DNA of 64,000 nucleotides, from assembly GCA_030446805.1 (NCBI GenBank), contig JAUJMO010000001.1, positions 577,395 to 641,394 of the forward strand, in the 5' to 3' direction. Both the position numbers and the translations under genes were made by a program. This stretch comes from Caulobacteraceae bacterium (GTDB taxonomy: Bacteria > Pseudomonadota > Alphaproteobacteria > Caulobacterales > Caulobacteraceae). This document shows, piece after piece, positions 1 through 10,537 of this stretch. Positions within the stretch are counted from its first letter, which is position 1. Each line of letters begins with the position of its first letter. The notes beneath the pieces are model-generated. The model was given only the letters and a program-made list of their open reading frames with translations. It ran no database searches and was not told the DNA's origin.

Positions 1-1094
1 TGTTCTGGACGCCCAGCGGCGCCCAGTACCTCAACGACACGGTGGTCGCCATGGCGGCTATCGCCTTGTCGGTGCTCATCCCGATGATGCCCGGGATGAG
101 CATGGCCGGCATGATGGACCCCAAATCGATTCCGCCCGGCTGGACCTATTCGCCCTCGACCTGGGGCCAGAGGCTGCCGATCGCTTTCCTGGGACTGATC
201 GGCCTGCTCATCTCCCGGGTGCTCACCGCCTACCAACTGGGCCACGTAGACCTGGCGTGGGACCCCTTCTTCGGCGGCGATCCCGCGAACCCGAAGAACG
301 GCACGGAGGAGATCATCACCTCCAGCGTCTCCATGGCCTGGCCAGTTCCGGACGCCGGCATAGGCACGATCGCCTATGCGCTGGAGGTGCTGATGGCGGT
401 GATGGGCGGCCGAGATCGCTGGCGGACCATGCCCTGGATGGTGACCTTCTTCGGAATCCTGGTGATCCCCTTGGGCATCATCAGCATCTACTTCATCATC
501 ATCCAGCCCGTCATGCTGGGCACCTGGTGCACGCTGTGTCTGCTCGCCGCCTTCGCCATGCTGCTTATGGTCCCGCTCGCCTGGGACGAGGTTGTCGCCA
601 TGGGCCAGTTCATGTGGTGGACGCGTCGTCGGGGCGATCCCCTGATCCGCACCTTCTTCCAGGGTGGTCCGGTGGACGGCGGCCAGGTGGATCAGTCGAA
701 CGGCTTAGCCAGCCCACGCGCCTTCTGGTCCGACGCGCTCCGTGGAGTCACCATCCCCTGGAGCCTGGCGGCGAGCTTCTGGGTTGGGGCCGTGCTCATG
801 ATGACCCGCCTCCTGTTCGAGACCTCCGGGCCGATGGCGGACAGCGATCATGTCGTCGGCTCGCTGGTCATCACCGTGGCCGTCATCGCGACGGCGGAAA
901 CCGCCCGCCCGCTCCGGTTGCTCAACGTGGGTCTCGGAGGCTGGCTCGTCGTCGCTCCCTTCATCCTGGAGGGCGAGACTATGCTTGGGACCTCCGCGAG
1001 CGTCGCCCTGGGAGTCACTCTCGCAGCGCTAAGTCTCCGGCGCGGGCCACGCAGCGGCGAGCACTACGCCGGCTGGGATCGGTTCGTCCTGTGA
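1..1094 (+). CDS. Vitamin K epoxide reductase (VKOR)-family / SPW-repeat membrane protein, 5'-truncated by window edge
   Basis: The reading frame is open from the first bases (third frame: FWTPSGAQYLND...) and stops with TGA at 1092-1094, so the start lies outside the window. About 360 residues are visible, with several hydrophobic helices. The VKOR hallmark is a redox WCTLC (Cys-X-X-Cys) inside a membrane helix near 525-540. The C-terminal ~100 residues look like an SPW-repeat unit (LNVGLGGWLVVAPFIL) with two or three helices. VKOR homologues reoxidise periplasmic disulfide oxidoreductases using quinone. The partner here is unknown and the N-terminal part cannot be seen. The family call is from motifs only. 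The next gene downstream is a small Met-rich membrane protein, which would fit a redox or metal-stress locus (inference). Confidence 0.72.
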   Translation, partial: FWTPSGAQYLNDTVVAMAAIALSVLIPMMPGMSMAGMMDPKSIPPGWTYSPSTWGQRLPIAFLGLIGLLISRVLTAYQLGHVDLAWDPFFGGDPANPKNGTEEIITSSVSMAWPVPDAGIGTIAYALEVLMAVMGGRDRWRTMPWMVTFFGILVIPLGIISIYFIIIQPVMLGTWCTLCLLAAFAMLLMVPLAWDEVVAMGQFMWWTRRRGDPLIRTFFQGGPVDGGQVDQSNGLASPRAFWSDALRGVTIPWSLAASFWVGAVLMMTRLLFETSGPMADSDHVVGSLVITVAVIATAETARPLRLLNVGLGGWLVVAPFILEGETMLGTSASVALGVTLAALSLRRGPRSGEHYAGWDRFVL

Positions 1095-1276
1095 CCGCGA
1101 TCGAGCCCGCGCTGAGCTGCGTTGACCCCCTCGTCTCAAGCGAATGAAGGCCACGGCGTCCTGGGCGGACGAGATGCGCTCCCCCAACTGCAAGTATGCA
1201 CAGATGGCAGTGCAGATCACATTAGCCGTGAGGGCTCTGTGAGAGCTCTGACAAAGGCGGAGTAGGAGGTGTGGCT

Positions 1277-1414
1277 ATGATGGACATGAATGACTCGACG
1301 ATGGGGATGCAGGGGATGATGGGTGGCATGGCCCTAGTCTGGCTTCTCACAGTAGTCTTCTTGGTGCTCGGGATCGCGGCGTTCGCGAAGTACCTGTTCA
1401 CTCGCCGGAAGTGA
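1277..1414 (+). CDS. Small Met-rich single-TM membrane protein (45 aa)
   Basis: The ORF of 45 codons starts at ATG 1277 and ends TGA 1412-1414. It is preceded by a near-perfect Shine-Dalgarno (TAGGAGGT, 1263-1270) six bases upstream, the strongest ribosome binding site in the first 5 kb. The N-terminal 18 residues contain eight methionines plus Asp and Gly (MMDMNDSTMGMQGMMGGM). A ~20-residue hydrophobic helix (LVWLLTVVFLVLGIAAF) and a basic tail (FTRRK) follow. Met-rich short membrane proteins are common beside copper or silver resistance genes, so a Cu(I)-binding role is possible but unproven. No metal-transport gene is visible in the window. It may be cotranscribed with the upstream VKOR gene, 182 bases away. 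Confidence 0.6.
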   Translation: MMDMNDSTMGMQGMMGGMALVWLLTVVFLVLGIAAFAKYLFTRRK

Positions 1415-1586
1415 TGGGCGGGCGCACGAAGGTCCCGTTGACGAGGCACGTTCCATGCAGCGGCGGGGAGCCGTCTCGGCTCTATTCGGCGGTAGCTCAT
1501 ATCTGACGGCCGAGAGCCGACGTGAAGCCTACAGACGCTCGCGAAGTGAACTCGACGTTCCTTGGTGGTCAGGGGATGATTGCAGA

Positions 1587-2430
1587 ATGGACCAGCCCAG
1601 CCCCTTGCCCGAACCAACTTCTGACGAAGTCCGCGTTGGCGCGTGGGCGGAGGTCCGGGAGCCCCTGGAACTACAACTCGCCCCCCGGGACGGCGGGCCG
1701 TGACGGCGCTCGCGCCACGCCCTGGCGAGCGCGTCCTGGATATCGGCTGTGGCGGCGGTGAGACCGTGCTCGAGCTTGCGCGGGCAGTCGCACCCGACGA
1801 TGTCGTTGTGGGGGTCGATATATCCGCGGCGGCGCTGGCGTTCGCCCGACGTGCCGCCGATGGATGCGAGCGCGGTTCGTACAAGCGGACGGCGAGGTGT
1901 TCCCATTCGAACCGGCTTCGTTCGACGCCGCCTTCTCGCGGTTCGGAGTGATGTTCTTCGCCGACCCAGTTGCAGCGTTCATCAATATTCGTCGGAGCCT
2001 CAGGCCGAACGGGCGGCTCGCTTTCGTCTGCTGGCGAGCGCTGGAGGAGAGCCCGCTCGGTTTCGTGGCGCTTCGGGCGGCATCCGCTCATCTGCCGCCG
2101 CAGCCTGATTACGATCCAGATGCGCCCGGCCCCTTCGCATTGGCGGACGTAGACCGCATCCGTGGCGTTCTCGGGATGGCGGGCTTCGGGGACATCAAGA
2201 TCGCGGCCCACGACGAGCAGGTTGGAAGCGGCGACATCGACACGATGCTGGCCGTGTGTTCGCGCCTGGGAGCACTGGGCAAGATTCTTCGGGAAAATCC
2301 CAAGCTGCGGGGCGCAGCGCTTCCTACGGTGCGGTCCGCGCTTGCGGTGCACAATGGACCTGATGGGGTCAAGCTCAACGCAGCGACCTGGGTCGTGACG
2401 GCTTGCTGTCCCGACGGGGAGTCGGTCTAG
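1587..2430 (+). pseudogene. Class I SAM-dependent methyltransferase, broken by at least two frameshifts
   Basis: Three reading frames together give one methyltransferase. Frame 3 from ATG 1587 gives MDQPSPLPEPTSDEVR... and stops at 1703. Frame 2 carries motif I (RVLDIGCGGGETVLELARAV, about 1730-1790) and GVDISAAALAFARRAAD. Frame 1 from about 1873 gives RFVQADGEVFPFEPASFDA, SRFGVMFFADP and the C-terminus to TAG 2430. The first shift lies around 1680-1700. The second fits a one-base deletion near 1871 (GAG-CG-CGG). The N-terminus also looks shortened relative to relatives I recall with an FWNGPTGEAW-like stretch. It is either a decayed gene or a sequence with consensus errors; as given it cannot make a full enzyme. 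Substrate unknown. Confidence 0.7.
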
Positions 2431-2535
2431 TGCGAGCGGTCGGGGAGCACAGCGAGGAGGTGGGCCCTGTCAGAGTGCATCCGCGGCGGGTAATCGGAGA
2501 GTTCTTCAACTCCTACCAACCTCCTGGAGGCAGGG

Positions 2536-3479
2536 ATGGCCATCGCCTTGCTATGCCGCGTTGAACGCAACGAGGCGGACCTCTGGCTGCCGCTGCTGAA
2601 GGAAGCGATGCCCCACGAGCGTCTCCTGGGACCAAATCCGGCAGACGGCGCGGAAGGCGTGACCGAAGTTGACGTCGTCGTGGTCGCGGGCGCTCCGCCC
2701 GGTCTTCTTGGCGCCTTTCCGAACCTCGCCTTCGTCCAGAGCGCCTGGGCCGGCGTTGACGCGCTGCTGGCCGACCCCACGCTACCAGACCGGGTCCCGG
2801 TCGCCCGGCTGATCGATCCGGAGCTCGGGCGGAACATGTCGGAGGCTGTGCTGACGCACGTGCTGGCGCTGCACCGCCGAGCCCCCTCTACCAACAGCAG
2901 CAGGCGGCCTCCGTGTGGCGGCCTTGGCCTCAGCCTATGGCGCACGAGCGGCGGGTGGGCGTGTTTGGACTAGGCGAGATGGGCCTTCGCTCCGCGCGAA
3001 GGCTTCTGGACGCAGGCTTCCAAGTTTCCGGCTGGACCCGCACCCGCGCGGAACACCACGACATCGAGACATTCGCGGGGCCCAAGCAATTCCAATCGTT
3101 CCTGAGTCGCTGTGAGATGGTTGTGAACCTTCTTCCCCTCACCTCCGAAACGCGAGGCTTGCTCAACGCAAGAGCTTTCGCAGCGATGCCGCATGGCGCC
3201 TCCCTCATCAATCTAGGCCGTGGAGCCCACATCGTGGTTCCGGATTTGGTGGAGGCGCTCAACTCGGGCCGGCTTGCCCACGCCGTTCTGGACGTGTTCG
3301 AGCAGGAGCCGCTCCCGCCTCAGAGTCCCCTCTGGGCTCACCCCGCGGTCACCATCACGCCGCACGTGGCGGCGATAACCAATCCTCGCACTTCGGCCAA
3401 ACTCATCGCAGCGAATATAGCCCGCTTCCGCGCGGGGCAGCCGCTCGAGGGCTTGGTCGAGCGTGGTGTCGGCTACTGA
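2536..3479 (+). pseudogene. GhrA-like D-2-hydroxyacid dehydrogenase (glyoxylate/hydroxypyruvate reductase A), single frameshift
   Basis: ATG 2536 follows a good RBS (CTGGAGGCAGGG). Frame 1 encodes the N-terminal substrate domain (MAIALLCRVERNEADLW ... AWAGVDALLAD ... LIDPELGRNMSEAVLTHVL). Frame 3 continues with LYQQQQAASVWRPWPQP, then the NAD(P)-binding GVFGLGEMG motif, INLGRGAHIV, LDVFEQEPLP and the catalytic-region ITPHVAAITNP to TGA 3477-3479. The frames join in a C run at 2882-2886. Adding one C restores a continuous ~314-aa protein, the usual length for this family. Intact members reduce glyoxylate or hydroxypyruvate with NAD(P)H in the cytoplasm. Every catalytic motif is present, so the lesion is recent or is a homopolymer error. 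Confidence 0.75.
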
Positions 3480-3881
3480 TCGGGTCTGCGCGAGAGCGGA
3501 CTCAGCGGGATGTTCGACATCACCGCCAAGCCGGTCACTTAGGTGAGGAGTCGACCTGCGGCCTCGCCGCGAGGCCCCGTCAGGCGGTGACGGCCGGAGA
3601 GACAGAGGGTGAACGTCCACACTTGGCGGATTTCGTTCAAAAAGTCCGTTCCGAGCGTCTGAACGAGCGCCAGCATACGACATCTTGTGTCCACGCCAAC
3701 GGCGATGGCAACGAATAGTAGCTGAAACTGCCTACTCCGGTTTTCAACAGAATCGGCGCAAAGTGGACGCCCGCGCCTGACCCTTTGGCGGAAGGCCGAC
3801 GTGTCGGCTTTTGAGGCGGGCCCGGCTCCGCCAGCGCCCATTGCGGCGCTTCAACTGTGACGAATTTGCCCGCATCGAGCC
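3480..3881. other. 402-bp intergenic region with no supported gene
   Basis: No reading frame here resembles a protein I recognise. The segment separates two frameshifted genes transcribed toward each other. It contains TTTTCAACAGAATCGGC (3741-3757), which recurs inverted at 47185-47201 beside another accessory block, and a GC-rich inverted stretch (GCGGCCTCGCCGCGAGGCC, near 3557-3575) that could fold into a hairpin. Confidence 0.4.
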
Positions 3882-4612
3882 TCATTTGCTCACAACAAGC
3901 CGGTACCCGCAGTCGCATTCATCGAGGTTCAGGAGTTCGGCATGGCGCTGAGCCCAGGCGCCGCTGGCGAGATCCCTCCGGAGCCTGCCCAAGGCCTCTG
4001 AGACGTCGCCAACGGCCCAGAAGGAGGACATGGCGGCCCTGATCCTGGGATCGAGGTAGGCGGCGGGTCGCCGCCAATAGGCGCTCAGGAAGCCGTCTCT
4101 GCAATCGTGGGGGATCGGGAGCGGAAATACATCCACCGGGCCGAGCCAGGCCTCGTAGTCAGTGATCCGCGGCATCTGCGCTTCGTCCAGGGCGACAAGC
4201 CCCGGAATGTAGTCCGCAAGCCAGAAGCCTCGGAACGAGGGGGCGTAGGTCAGGATAACGATGCGGTCCCGCGTCACCCGGCGCATCTCCTCAGGCCGGC
4301 CACCTTGTCGGACCAATGGTGAACCGTCAGGATGGCCATCGAGGCATCGAAGCTGTCGTCGTGGAAGGGGAGCGCTTCTGCGCGCGCGCGGACGACCTTG
4401 GCGGCTGAGGGCGGACGTTGCTGAACCATCTCCGTCGAGGGCTCGACGGCTGTCACCTGCCTGTCGGCGGGTTCGTAGGACCCCGTACCGGCTCCGACGT
4501 TCAAGACGGTTCTTGCCGGTCCGAGAGCCGCCCCGACCCTGGCTGCGATGCGAGGGTCGGGCCTTCGGAGCTCGGCATAGTTGACGCCGATCCTGTCGTA
4601 GGAACTGCTCAT
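3882..4612 (-). pseudogene. Class I SAM-dependent methyltransferase (second copy type), single frameshift
   Basis: On the minus strand, ATG at 4612 starts MSSSYDRIGVNYAELRRPDP, followed by motif I (VLNVGAGTGSYEP), VTAVEPSTEMVQQRP, ARAEALPFHDDSFDAS and LTVHHWSDKVAGLR. The frame then runs into a stop. A second frame resumes directly with EMRRVTRDRIVILTYAPSFRGFW and runs to TGA at 3882 (DECDCGYRLVVSK). One missing G near 4288-4291 (AGGGAG read as AGGAG) explains the break. Repaired, it is about 243 aa, normal for this family. It is unlike the methyltransferase at 1587-2430 and is transcribed oppositely. Substrate unknown. Confidence 0.72.
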
Positions 4613-4766
4613 AGCTCAGGGTAAGCCAAGGCGGCCGGCTTGTCGCGAAAGCGCCGCTCTCCGTTGGAGGCCGACCTTCAGAGCTGCGCGCCCTGCCGCC
4701 CTGCGGTGGTGCACTTCAGGTCGTTGTTAACCCCGCAGCCGCGACGAACGAGCTCTCGTGGCTCGG

Positions 4767-5494
4767 TCAGGAGGTGAACACGTCGCCGGCGGTGATCCGT
4801 CGGATGTCGCCGTTCGGGAGCCGCAGGCGGAGCGCGCCGTCCAGCTCCAGCGCCTCGGCCACGCCGTGCAGCGTCTCCTGCCCAAGGCGGGCGACCACCG
4901 GGCTGCCCAGGCCTGCGGCGCGCTCGGTCCAGGCGGCGTGGATGGGGCCGAAGCCGTCGCGCTCCCAGGCGGCGCGCCAGCGGCCGAAAGCGTCGGCCAG
5001 GCGGTTCAGCGCCGCGTCGAAGCTGGGAGGACCGGAGGCGTCGGCGCGGAGATGGGCGGCCAGGTGCGTCGCCGGACGCTCCGTGCCCTCCGGATGGGAG
5101 ACCAGATTGACGCCGATCCCCACCACCAGCCACAGGCCCTGCGCCGCGGGGCCGGACTCGACCAGCACGCCGCTGGCCTTGGCGCCGTCGATGAGGAGGT
5201 CATTGGGCCATTTCAGCGAGAGCAGGGCGCGGGGGACATAGGCTTCCGCCAGGTCGAAGACGGCCAGGGCGGCCACGAAGGAGATCTGGGCCGCCTCCCC
5301 CGCCGGCTTGCCAGTGGCGCTGAGCAGGGTGGCGGCGAGGTCGCCGTCCGCCCCCTCCCAGGTCCGGCCGTAGCGGCCCCGGCCCGCGGTCTGCCGCCGG
5401 GCGGCGATCCAGAGGGGCCCGGTCTCGCCCGCCTCCGCCCGGCGGCGCGCCTCGGCGTTGGTCGATCGAGGTGGTCGAAGACGAGCGGCGTCAG
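4767..5494 (-). pseudogene. birA: Biotin--[acetyl-CoA-carboxylase] ligase, frameshifted near the N-terminus
   Basis: This follows nuoN directly. It is a catalytic-domain-only biotin protein ligase: TAGRGRYGRTWEG (the biotinyl-AMP GRGR loop), the LSLKWPNDLLIDGAKASGVL motif and a C-terminal SH3-like segment ending GDVFTS at 4767. Upstream, VFDHLD should run into STNAEARRRAEAGE, but one base is missing near 5465 (GATTCG read as GATCG), so the two parts are in different frames. No ATG, GTG or TTG lies in the upstream frame after its stop; only CTG at 5494 is available. An internal GTG at 5276 gives a 169-aa fragment lacking the GRGR loop. BirA is normally essential, so a sequence error or a second copy elsewhere is likely. 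Confidence 0.75.
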
Positions 5495-5498
5495 GCCG

Positions 5499-6953
5499 TC
5501 AGCTCAGGCCCAGGGAGCGGCCCGCCTGGGCGGCGTAGGGTTCGATCAGCGAGACCACCACATAGAAGACCGGGAAGGCCCAGATCGCAGAGGCGTAGGC
5601 GATCAGCTTGGCGTCAAGCGGGGGCACGTCGGCCTCGCCGGGCGCCGGATCGAACCAGATCGTCTTGACCAGACGCAGGTAGTAAAAGGCCGCGACCACG
5701 CCCGTCAGCAGACCAAAGGCGGCCGGGCCCCACAGCCCCGCCTCGATGGCGGGCTGGAAGGCGAAGAAGTATTTGGCCCAGAAGCCCGCCATGGGCGGAA
5801 TGCCGGCGATGGACAGGGCCAAGACGGTCACGGTGACGGCTAGCGGCATGTTCACGCGCGACAGCCCCGAGAAGTCGCCGATGTTCTCCATGGAGCGGCC
5901 CGCGCGGTTGGCGGCGATAAGGCAGGCGAACAGGCCCAGGCTGTCGACCATGTAGAGAACCATGAAGATGAGCAGGCCCTCGATCCCGCCGGCCGTGCCA
6001 GCGGAAATGGCGAGCAGCGCATAACCCATGTTGGAGATGGAGCTGTAGGCCAGGAGCCGCTTGAGGTTCCGCTGGGCCAGACCGGCGAAGGCGCCCACGG
6101 CCATGGAGATCAGGGCCACGATCAGCACCACCTGGCGCCACTGATCGACCGCTTCCGGGAAGCCCTCGTAGAGCAGCCGGGCCAGGACGACGAGCGCCGC
6201 CATCTTGGGCGCGGTGGTGAAAAAGGCCACCATGGGCAGGGGCGCGCCTTCATAGACGTCCGGGGTCCACATGTGGAAGGGCGCGGCGGAGACCTTGAAG
6301 GCCAGGCCGCAGATCACGAACACCAAGCCGAAGAGGACGCCAGTCCCCTCCCCCTCCAGCGCCGCGGTGGCCCGGGCGATGTCGTCGAAGCGGACGGAGC
6401 CCGCGAAGCCGTAGATCAGGCTGGCGCCATAGAGCAGCAGGCCGGAGCTGAGCGCGCCCAGCACGAAGTATTTGAGGCCCGCCTCCGAGGAGCGCGCGTC
6501 GTCTCGCTGGAAGGCGGCCAGGACGTAGAGCGCCAGGGAGTGCAGCTCCACGCCGACATAGAGGTGGATGAGGTCGCCGGCGCTGGCCATCATGCCCATG
6601 CCCAACGCCGCGATGAGGATCAGCACCGGAAATTCAAACTGAGCGTTGCCGGCGCGGCCCAGCCAGCGTTCGCCCAGAACCACGGCCACGGCGCTAGCTG
6701 CATAGATGGCGGCCTTGGCGAAGGCGGCCATGTCGTCGGCGATGAAGCCGCCGCGGAAGGCGACCCCCTGGTCCCCCCAGGCGGCGGCGACGGCGGCGCC
6801 GATCAGGGCGGCCACCGCGCTCAGGCTGGCGACCCCGCTGGAGCCCCGGCCGCCAAAAGCGCCGCCCACCAGGATGAGCATGGCCGACACCGCCAGGATC
6901 AGCTCGGGCGCGGCCAGGCCCAGAGCTTCGGCCAGGCTAGATGCGGGGATCAT
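5499..6953 (-). CDS. nuoN: NADH-quinone oxidoreductase subunit N
   Basis: This 484-aa antiporter-like membrane subunit of complex I has about 14 predicted helices. Proton-channel motifs of the Mrp-antiporter family are visible: [16 protein letters not shown] with the TM5 Glu region, [22 protein letters not shown] with a key Lys, and [23 protein letters not shown] 6953 lies 17 bases inside the 3' end of nuoM, so translation is probably coupled. The length is typical (about 480 aa). It is the last nuo gene of the operon, and birA follows within five bases. Confidence 0.96.
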   Translation of the reverse strand: MIPASSLAEALGLAAPELILAVSAMLILVGGAFGGRGSSGVASLSAVAALIGAAVAAAWGDQGVAFRGGFIADDMAAFAKAAIYAASAVAVVLGERWLGRAGNAQFEFPVLILIAALGMGMMASAGDLIHLYVGVELHSLALYVLAAFQRDDARSSEAGLKYFVLGALSSGLLLYGASLIYGFAGSVRFDDIARATAALEGEGTGVLFGLVFVICGLAFKVSAAPFHMWTPDVYEGAPLPMVAFFTTAPKMAALVVLARLLYEGFPEAVDQWRQVVLIVALISMAVGAFAGLAQRNLKRLLAYSSISNMGYALLAISAGTAGGIEGLLIFMVLYMVDSLGLFACLIAANRAGRSMENIGDFSGLSRVNMPLAVTVTVLALSIAGIPPMAGFWAKYFFAFQPAIEAGLWGPAAFGLLTGVVAAFYYLRLVKTIWFDPAPGEADVPPLDAKLIAYASAIWAFPVFYVVVSLIEPYAAQAGRSLGLS

Positions 6954-8430
6954 TGAAGGTCCCGTCCGAGAAGTTGGAGGCGAAGTCGGCGATGAGCGCG
7001 TCCACGGAGGTGGCCGTCACATCCGTCACGAGGCTCGGCGCCACGCCCAGCAGCAGGGCGCCGATGATCAGCGGCAGGAAGGTGATCCACTCGCGCCGGT
7101 CCAGATCGGCGATGCCGGCCAGCTGGGGGTTCTGCAGCGTCCCGTAGATCACCCGCCGATAGAGTGTCAGCGCATAGACCGCCGAGAGGATCACGCCCGT
7201 GGCCGCCAGGATCGCAGTCCAGGTGGAGGCCTGGTAGGCCCCTGTCAGGGTCAGGATCTCGCCCACGAAGCCGCTGGTTCCGGGCAGGCCGACATTGCCC
7301 ATGGTGAAGAGCAGGAAGACGGTGGCGTACATCGGCATCTTGGTGGCCAGCCCGCCGTAAAAGGCGATCTCGCGGGTATGCATCCGGTCGTAGACCACGC
7401 CCACGCACAGGAAGAGCGCGCCGGAGATCAGGCCATGACTGAGCATCTGGAAGACGGCGCCCTGCAGGCCCTGCTGGTTCACCGCAAAGATGCCCAGCGT
7501 CACAAACCCCATGTGCGCGACCGACGAATAGGCGATCAGCTTCTTCATGTCGGTCTGCCGCCAGGCGACCAGCGAGGTGTAGATGATCGCCGTGACCGAT
7601 AGCGCGAACACCAGCGGCCGAAAGGCGATGGAGGCGTCCGGGAACATCGGCAGGCAGAAGCGGATGAAGCCGTAGCCGCCCAGCTTGAGCAGGATGCCGG
7701 CCAGAATAACGGAACCCGCGGTGGGCGCCTCCACGTGGGCGTCGGGCAGCCAGGTGTGGACCGGCCACATCGGCATCTTCACCGCGAAGGAGGCGAAGAA
7801 GGCCGCGAAGAGCCAGAGCTGTTCGGTGCGGCCGAAGTCGTAGGCGGCCAGCGCCGGGATGCTGCTCGTGCCGGTCAGGGCCACCATGTAGAGCATGGCG
7901 CCCAGCATCAGGATCGACCCCAGCAGGGTGTAGAGGAAGAACTTATAGGCCGCGTAGATGCGGTTCTTGCCGCCCCAGATGCCGATGATCAGGAACATCG
8001 GGATCAGGCCGCCCTCGAAAAAGAGGTAGAAGAGCAGCATGTCCAGGGCGGTGAAGACCCCGATCACCAGGGTTTCGAGCACCAGAAAGGCGATCATGTA
8101 CTCGGTGACGCGCTCCTTGATCCCCCAGCTGGCGACCACGCAGAGCGGCATGAGGAAGGCGGTCAGCACCACGAACAGGATGCTGATCCCGTCCACGCCC
8201 ATGGCGTAGTTGAACCCGCCGAACAGGGGGAAGCGCTCAACGAACTGGTAGCGGGGCGAGCCCGCGTCGAACTGGGCCAGCATCAGCCCGGACAGCGCCA
8301 GGGTGAACAGGGTGGTGGCCAGCGCGATCCAGCGGACCGCGTTCAGCGAGCGCTCATCGGTACGGCCCCGCAGCAGCAGGGCGGCGGCGACCCCGATCAG
8401 GGGCGAGAAGGTGATCAGGCTCAGCATCAC
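6937..8430 (-). CDS. nuoM: NADH-quinone oxidoreductase subunit M
   Basis: A 497-aa antiporter-like subunit of the complex I membrane arm. Visible family motifs are [19 protein letters not shown] with the conserved TM5 Glu, [43 protein letters not shown] with the channel Lys, and [14 protein letters not shown]. The start ATG at 8430 overlaps the nuoL stop by four bases (ATGA). It acts as one of three proton pumps. The order nuoL-M-N is the standard one. Confidence 0.97.
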   Translation of the reverse strand: MMLSLITFSPLIGVAAALLLRGRTDERSLNAVRWIALATTLFTLALSGLMLAQFDAGSPRYQFVERFPLFGGFNYAMGVDGISILFVVLTAFLMPLCVVASWGIKERVTEYMIAFLVLETLVIGVFTALDMLLFYLFFEGGLIPMFLIIGIWGGKNRIYAAYKFFLYTLLGSILMLGAMLYMVALTGTSSIPALAAYDFGRTEQLWLFAAFFASFAVKMPMWPVHTWLPDAHVEAPTAGSVILAGILLKLGGYGFIRFCLPMFPDASIAFRPLVFALSVTAIIYTSLVAWRQTDMKKLIAYSSVAHMGFVTLGIFAVNQQGLQGAVFQMLSHGLISGALFLCVGVVYDRMHTREIAFYGGLATKMPMYATVFLLFTMGNVGLPGTSGFVGEILTLTGAYQASTWTAILAATGVILSAVYALTLYRRVIYGTLQNPQLAGIADLDRREWITFLPLIIGALLLGVAPSLVTDVTATSVDALIADFASNFSDGTFNDPRI

Positions 8431-10535
8431 TCAACCGCCCCAAAGGCGAACAGGGCGTAGGTCAACAGGCCCGCGACGCCCAGCAGCATGACAAAGGCGT
8501 AGTGGTAGAGGAACCCGGTCTGGATGCGCACCAACCGCCGGCCGCCGAAGTAGGACAAGGCCGCCAGCCCGTTCGGGCCCAGCTTGTCGATGGTGTCCCG
8601 GTCGCCGCGTTTCCAGAACAGCTCACCCAGCTTGGCGGCGCCCCGGACGAAGACGAAGTGGTAGAGTTCGTCGAAGAACCACTTGTTGTAGAAGAAGGTC
8701 CACAGCGGTCCGGCGTTGGCGGCGATGCGCGCGCCCATGCCCCGACGCAGCAGGTAGATGAAGACCGCCGCGGCCAGCCCGATCAGGGAGGCGACCGTGG
8801 GCGACCACAGGACCCACTCGGGAACGTGGTGGGCTTCCTCCAGCAGGCGGCTCGTGGATTCGGGGAAGAGCACGCGATCCGGCCGCATGGCGCTGCGCCA
8901 GAACTCGGCCTGCTCCTCGCCGAAGAAGCGCTCGTGGAAGACGAAGCCGGCGAAGATCGCGCCCACGGAGAGCACGCCCAGGGGGACCAGCATGGTCCAG
9001 GGGCTCTCGTGCGGCGTGTGGTCGTGGTCCCCATGCGCGCCGCCGTGCTCGGAAACGTCCGGTTCGGAGTGGCTCTCGTTCTGGGCCGCCGTTGCGTGGT
9101 CGTCGGGATGGTGCGCCGCCGCCTTGAGACCATGCCCGGCGTCGGCCTCGTGCTTCCAGACCGCCGGGCCGTTGAAGGTCATGAAGGCCAGGCGGAAGGA
9201 GTAAAAGGCGGTCAGGCCCGCGACCAGCACGCCCACGATGAAGGCGAACATCGCGGTCGGGTTCTCCTGGCCCGCGGCGTAGGCCGCCTCCAGGATGCTG
9301 TCCTTGGAATAGAAGCCCGCAAAACCGAAGACGTGGGGCACGCCGAAACCCGCAATGGCGATGTTGCCGATGGTCATGGCCGCGAAGGTGAGCGGCAGAT
9401 AGCGCATCAGCCCGCCCATCCGCCGCATGTCCTGCTCATGGTGCATGCCGTGGATCACCGAGCCGGCGCCCAGGAACAGCAGCGCCTTGAAGAAGGCGTG
9501 GGTGAAGAGGTGGAACATGGCCGCCTGATAGGCGCCCACGCCCGCGGCGAAGAACATGTAGCCCAGCTGCGAGCAGGTCGAGTAGGCGATCACGCGCTTG
9601 ATGTCGTTCTGCGCCAGACCGACGGTGGCCGCGAACAGCGCGGTGACCGCGCCGATAATGGTCACGATCTGCTTGGCCTGCGGCGCCAGCTCGAACATCG
9701 GCGCCAGCAGGCAGACCATGTAGACGCCGGCCGTGACCATGGTGGCGGCGTGGATCAGGGCCGAGACGGGGGTCGGCCCCTCCATGGCGTCCGGCAGCCA
9801 GGTGTGCAGGAAGAACTGGGCCGACTTGCCCATCGCGCCCACGAACAGCAGCAGGCAGGCGATGTCGAGCGCGCGCCATTGGGCCCCGGCGAAGGCCCAC
9901 TCCGTGCGGGCGAACTCGCCCACCCGCGGCAGCACTTCGGCGAACTCGATGGAGCCGAACATCCAGAACACGGTCATGATGCCGAGTGCGAAGCCGAAGT
10001 CGCCCACCCGGTTGACGACAAAGGCCTTGATCGCGGCGGCGTTGGCGGTCGGCTTGTGGAACCAGAAACCGATCAGGAGGTAGGAGGCCAGCCCCACGCC
10101 TTCCCAACCGAAGAACAGCTGCATGAAGTCGGCCGCGGTGACCAGCATCAGCATGGCGAAGGTGAAAAGCGACAGATAGCTGAAGAAGCGCGACCGCCCG
10201 CCGTCTTCGGCCATATAGCCCCAGCTATACAGGTGCACGAGCGCCGAGACCGTGGTCACCACCACCAGCATCACCGCCGACAGCGTGTCCACGCGGATGG
10301 ACCAGGCGGACTGGAAGTCGCCCACGCTGATGAAGGGCGCGATCCGGACCACGAAGGGCTCCAGCTCGTGCCAGGCGGTCTGGTAGAAGACGCCCCAGCT
10401 CAGCCCCGCGGACAGGAACAGCAGCACGGTGGCGACGGCCATGGCGGGCTTGCTGTCCCCGCGCTTGCCCAGAACGCCGGCCAGCACCGCGCCCAGCAGC
10501 GGCGCAAACACCAGGATGGTGACCAGGGATTCCAC
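8427..10535 (-). CDS. nuoL: NADH-quinone oxidoreductase subunit L, with His-rich insertion
   Basis: A 702-aa distal proton-pumping subunit. Motifs include [49 protein letters not shown] and [19 protein letters not shown]; the C-terminal part includes the lateral helix and final TM. About residues 460-515 form a hydrophilic insert with many His and acidic residues ([26 protein letters not shown], plus 9050-9170), between [10 protein letters not shown] and the helix starting [16 protein letters not shown] loop at this site is common in alphaproteobacterial NuoL, but the His density suggests possible metal binding (inference). The gene starts three bases after the nuoK stop. Confidence 0.97.
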   Translation of the reverse strand: MESLVTILVFAPLLGAVLAGVLGKRGDSKPAMAVATVLLFLSAGLSWGVFYQTAWHELEPFVVRIAPFISVGDFQSAWSIRVDTLSAVMLVVVTTVSALVHLYSWGYMAEDGGRSRFFSYLSLFTFAMLMLVTAADFMQLFFGWEGVGLASYLLIGFWFHKPTANAAAIKAFVVNRVGDFGFALGIMTVFWMFGSIEFAEVLPRVGEFARTEWAFAGAQWRALDIACLLLFVGAMGKSAQFFLHTWLPDAMEGPTPVSALIHAATMVTAGVYMVCLLAPMFELAPQAKQIVTIIGAVTALFAATVGLAQNDIKRVIAYSTCSQLGYMFFAAGVGAYQAAMFHLFTHAFFKALLFLGAGSVIHGMHHEQDMRRMGGLMRYLPLTFAAMTIGNIAIAGFGVPHVFGFAGFYSKDSILEAAYAAGQENPTAMFAFIVGVLVAGLTAFYSFRLAFMTFNGPAVWKHEADAGHGLKAAAHHPDDHATAAQNESHSEPDVSEHGGAHGDHDHTPHESPWTMLVPLGVLSVGAIFAGFVFHERFFGEEQAEFWRSAMRPDRVLFPESTSRLLEEAHHVPEWVLWSPTVASLIGLAAAVFIYLLRRGMGARIAANAGPLWTFFYNKWFFDELYHFVFVRGAAKLGELFWKRGDRDTIDKLGPNGLAALSYFGGRRLVRIQTGFLYHYAFVMLLGVAGLLTYALFAFGAVE

Positions 10536-10537
10536 GA

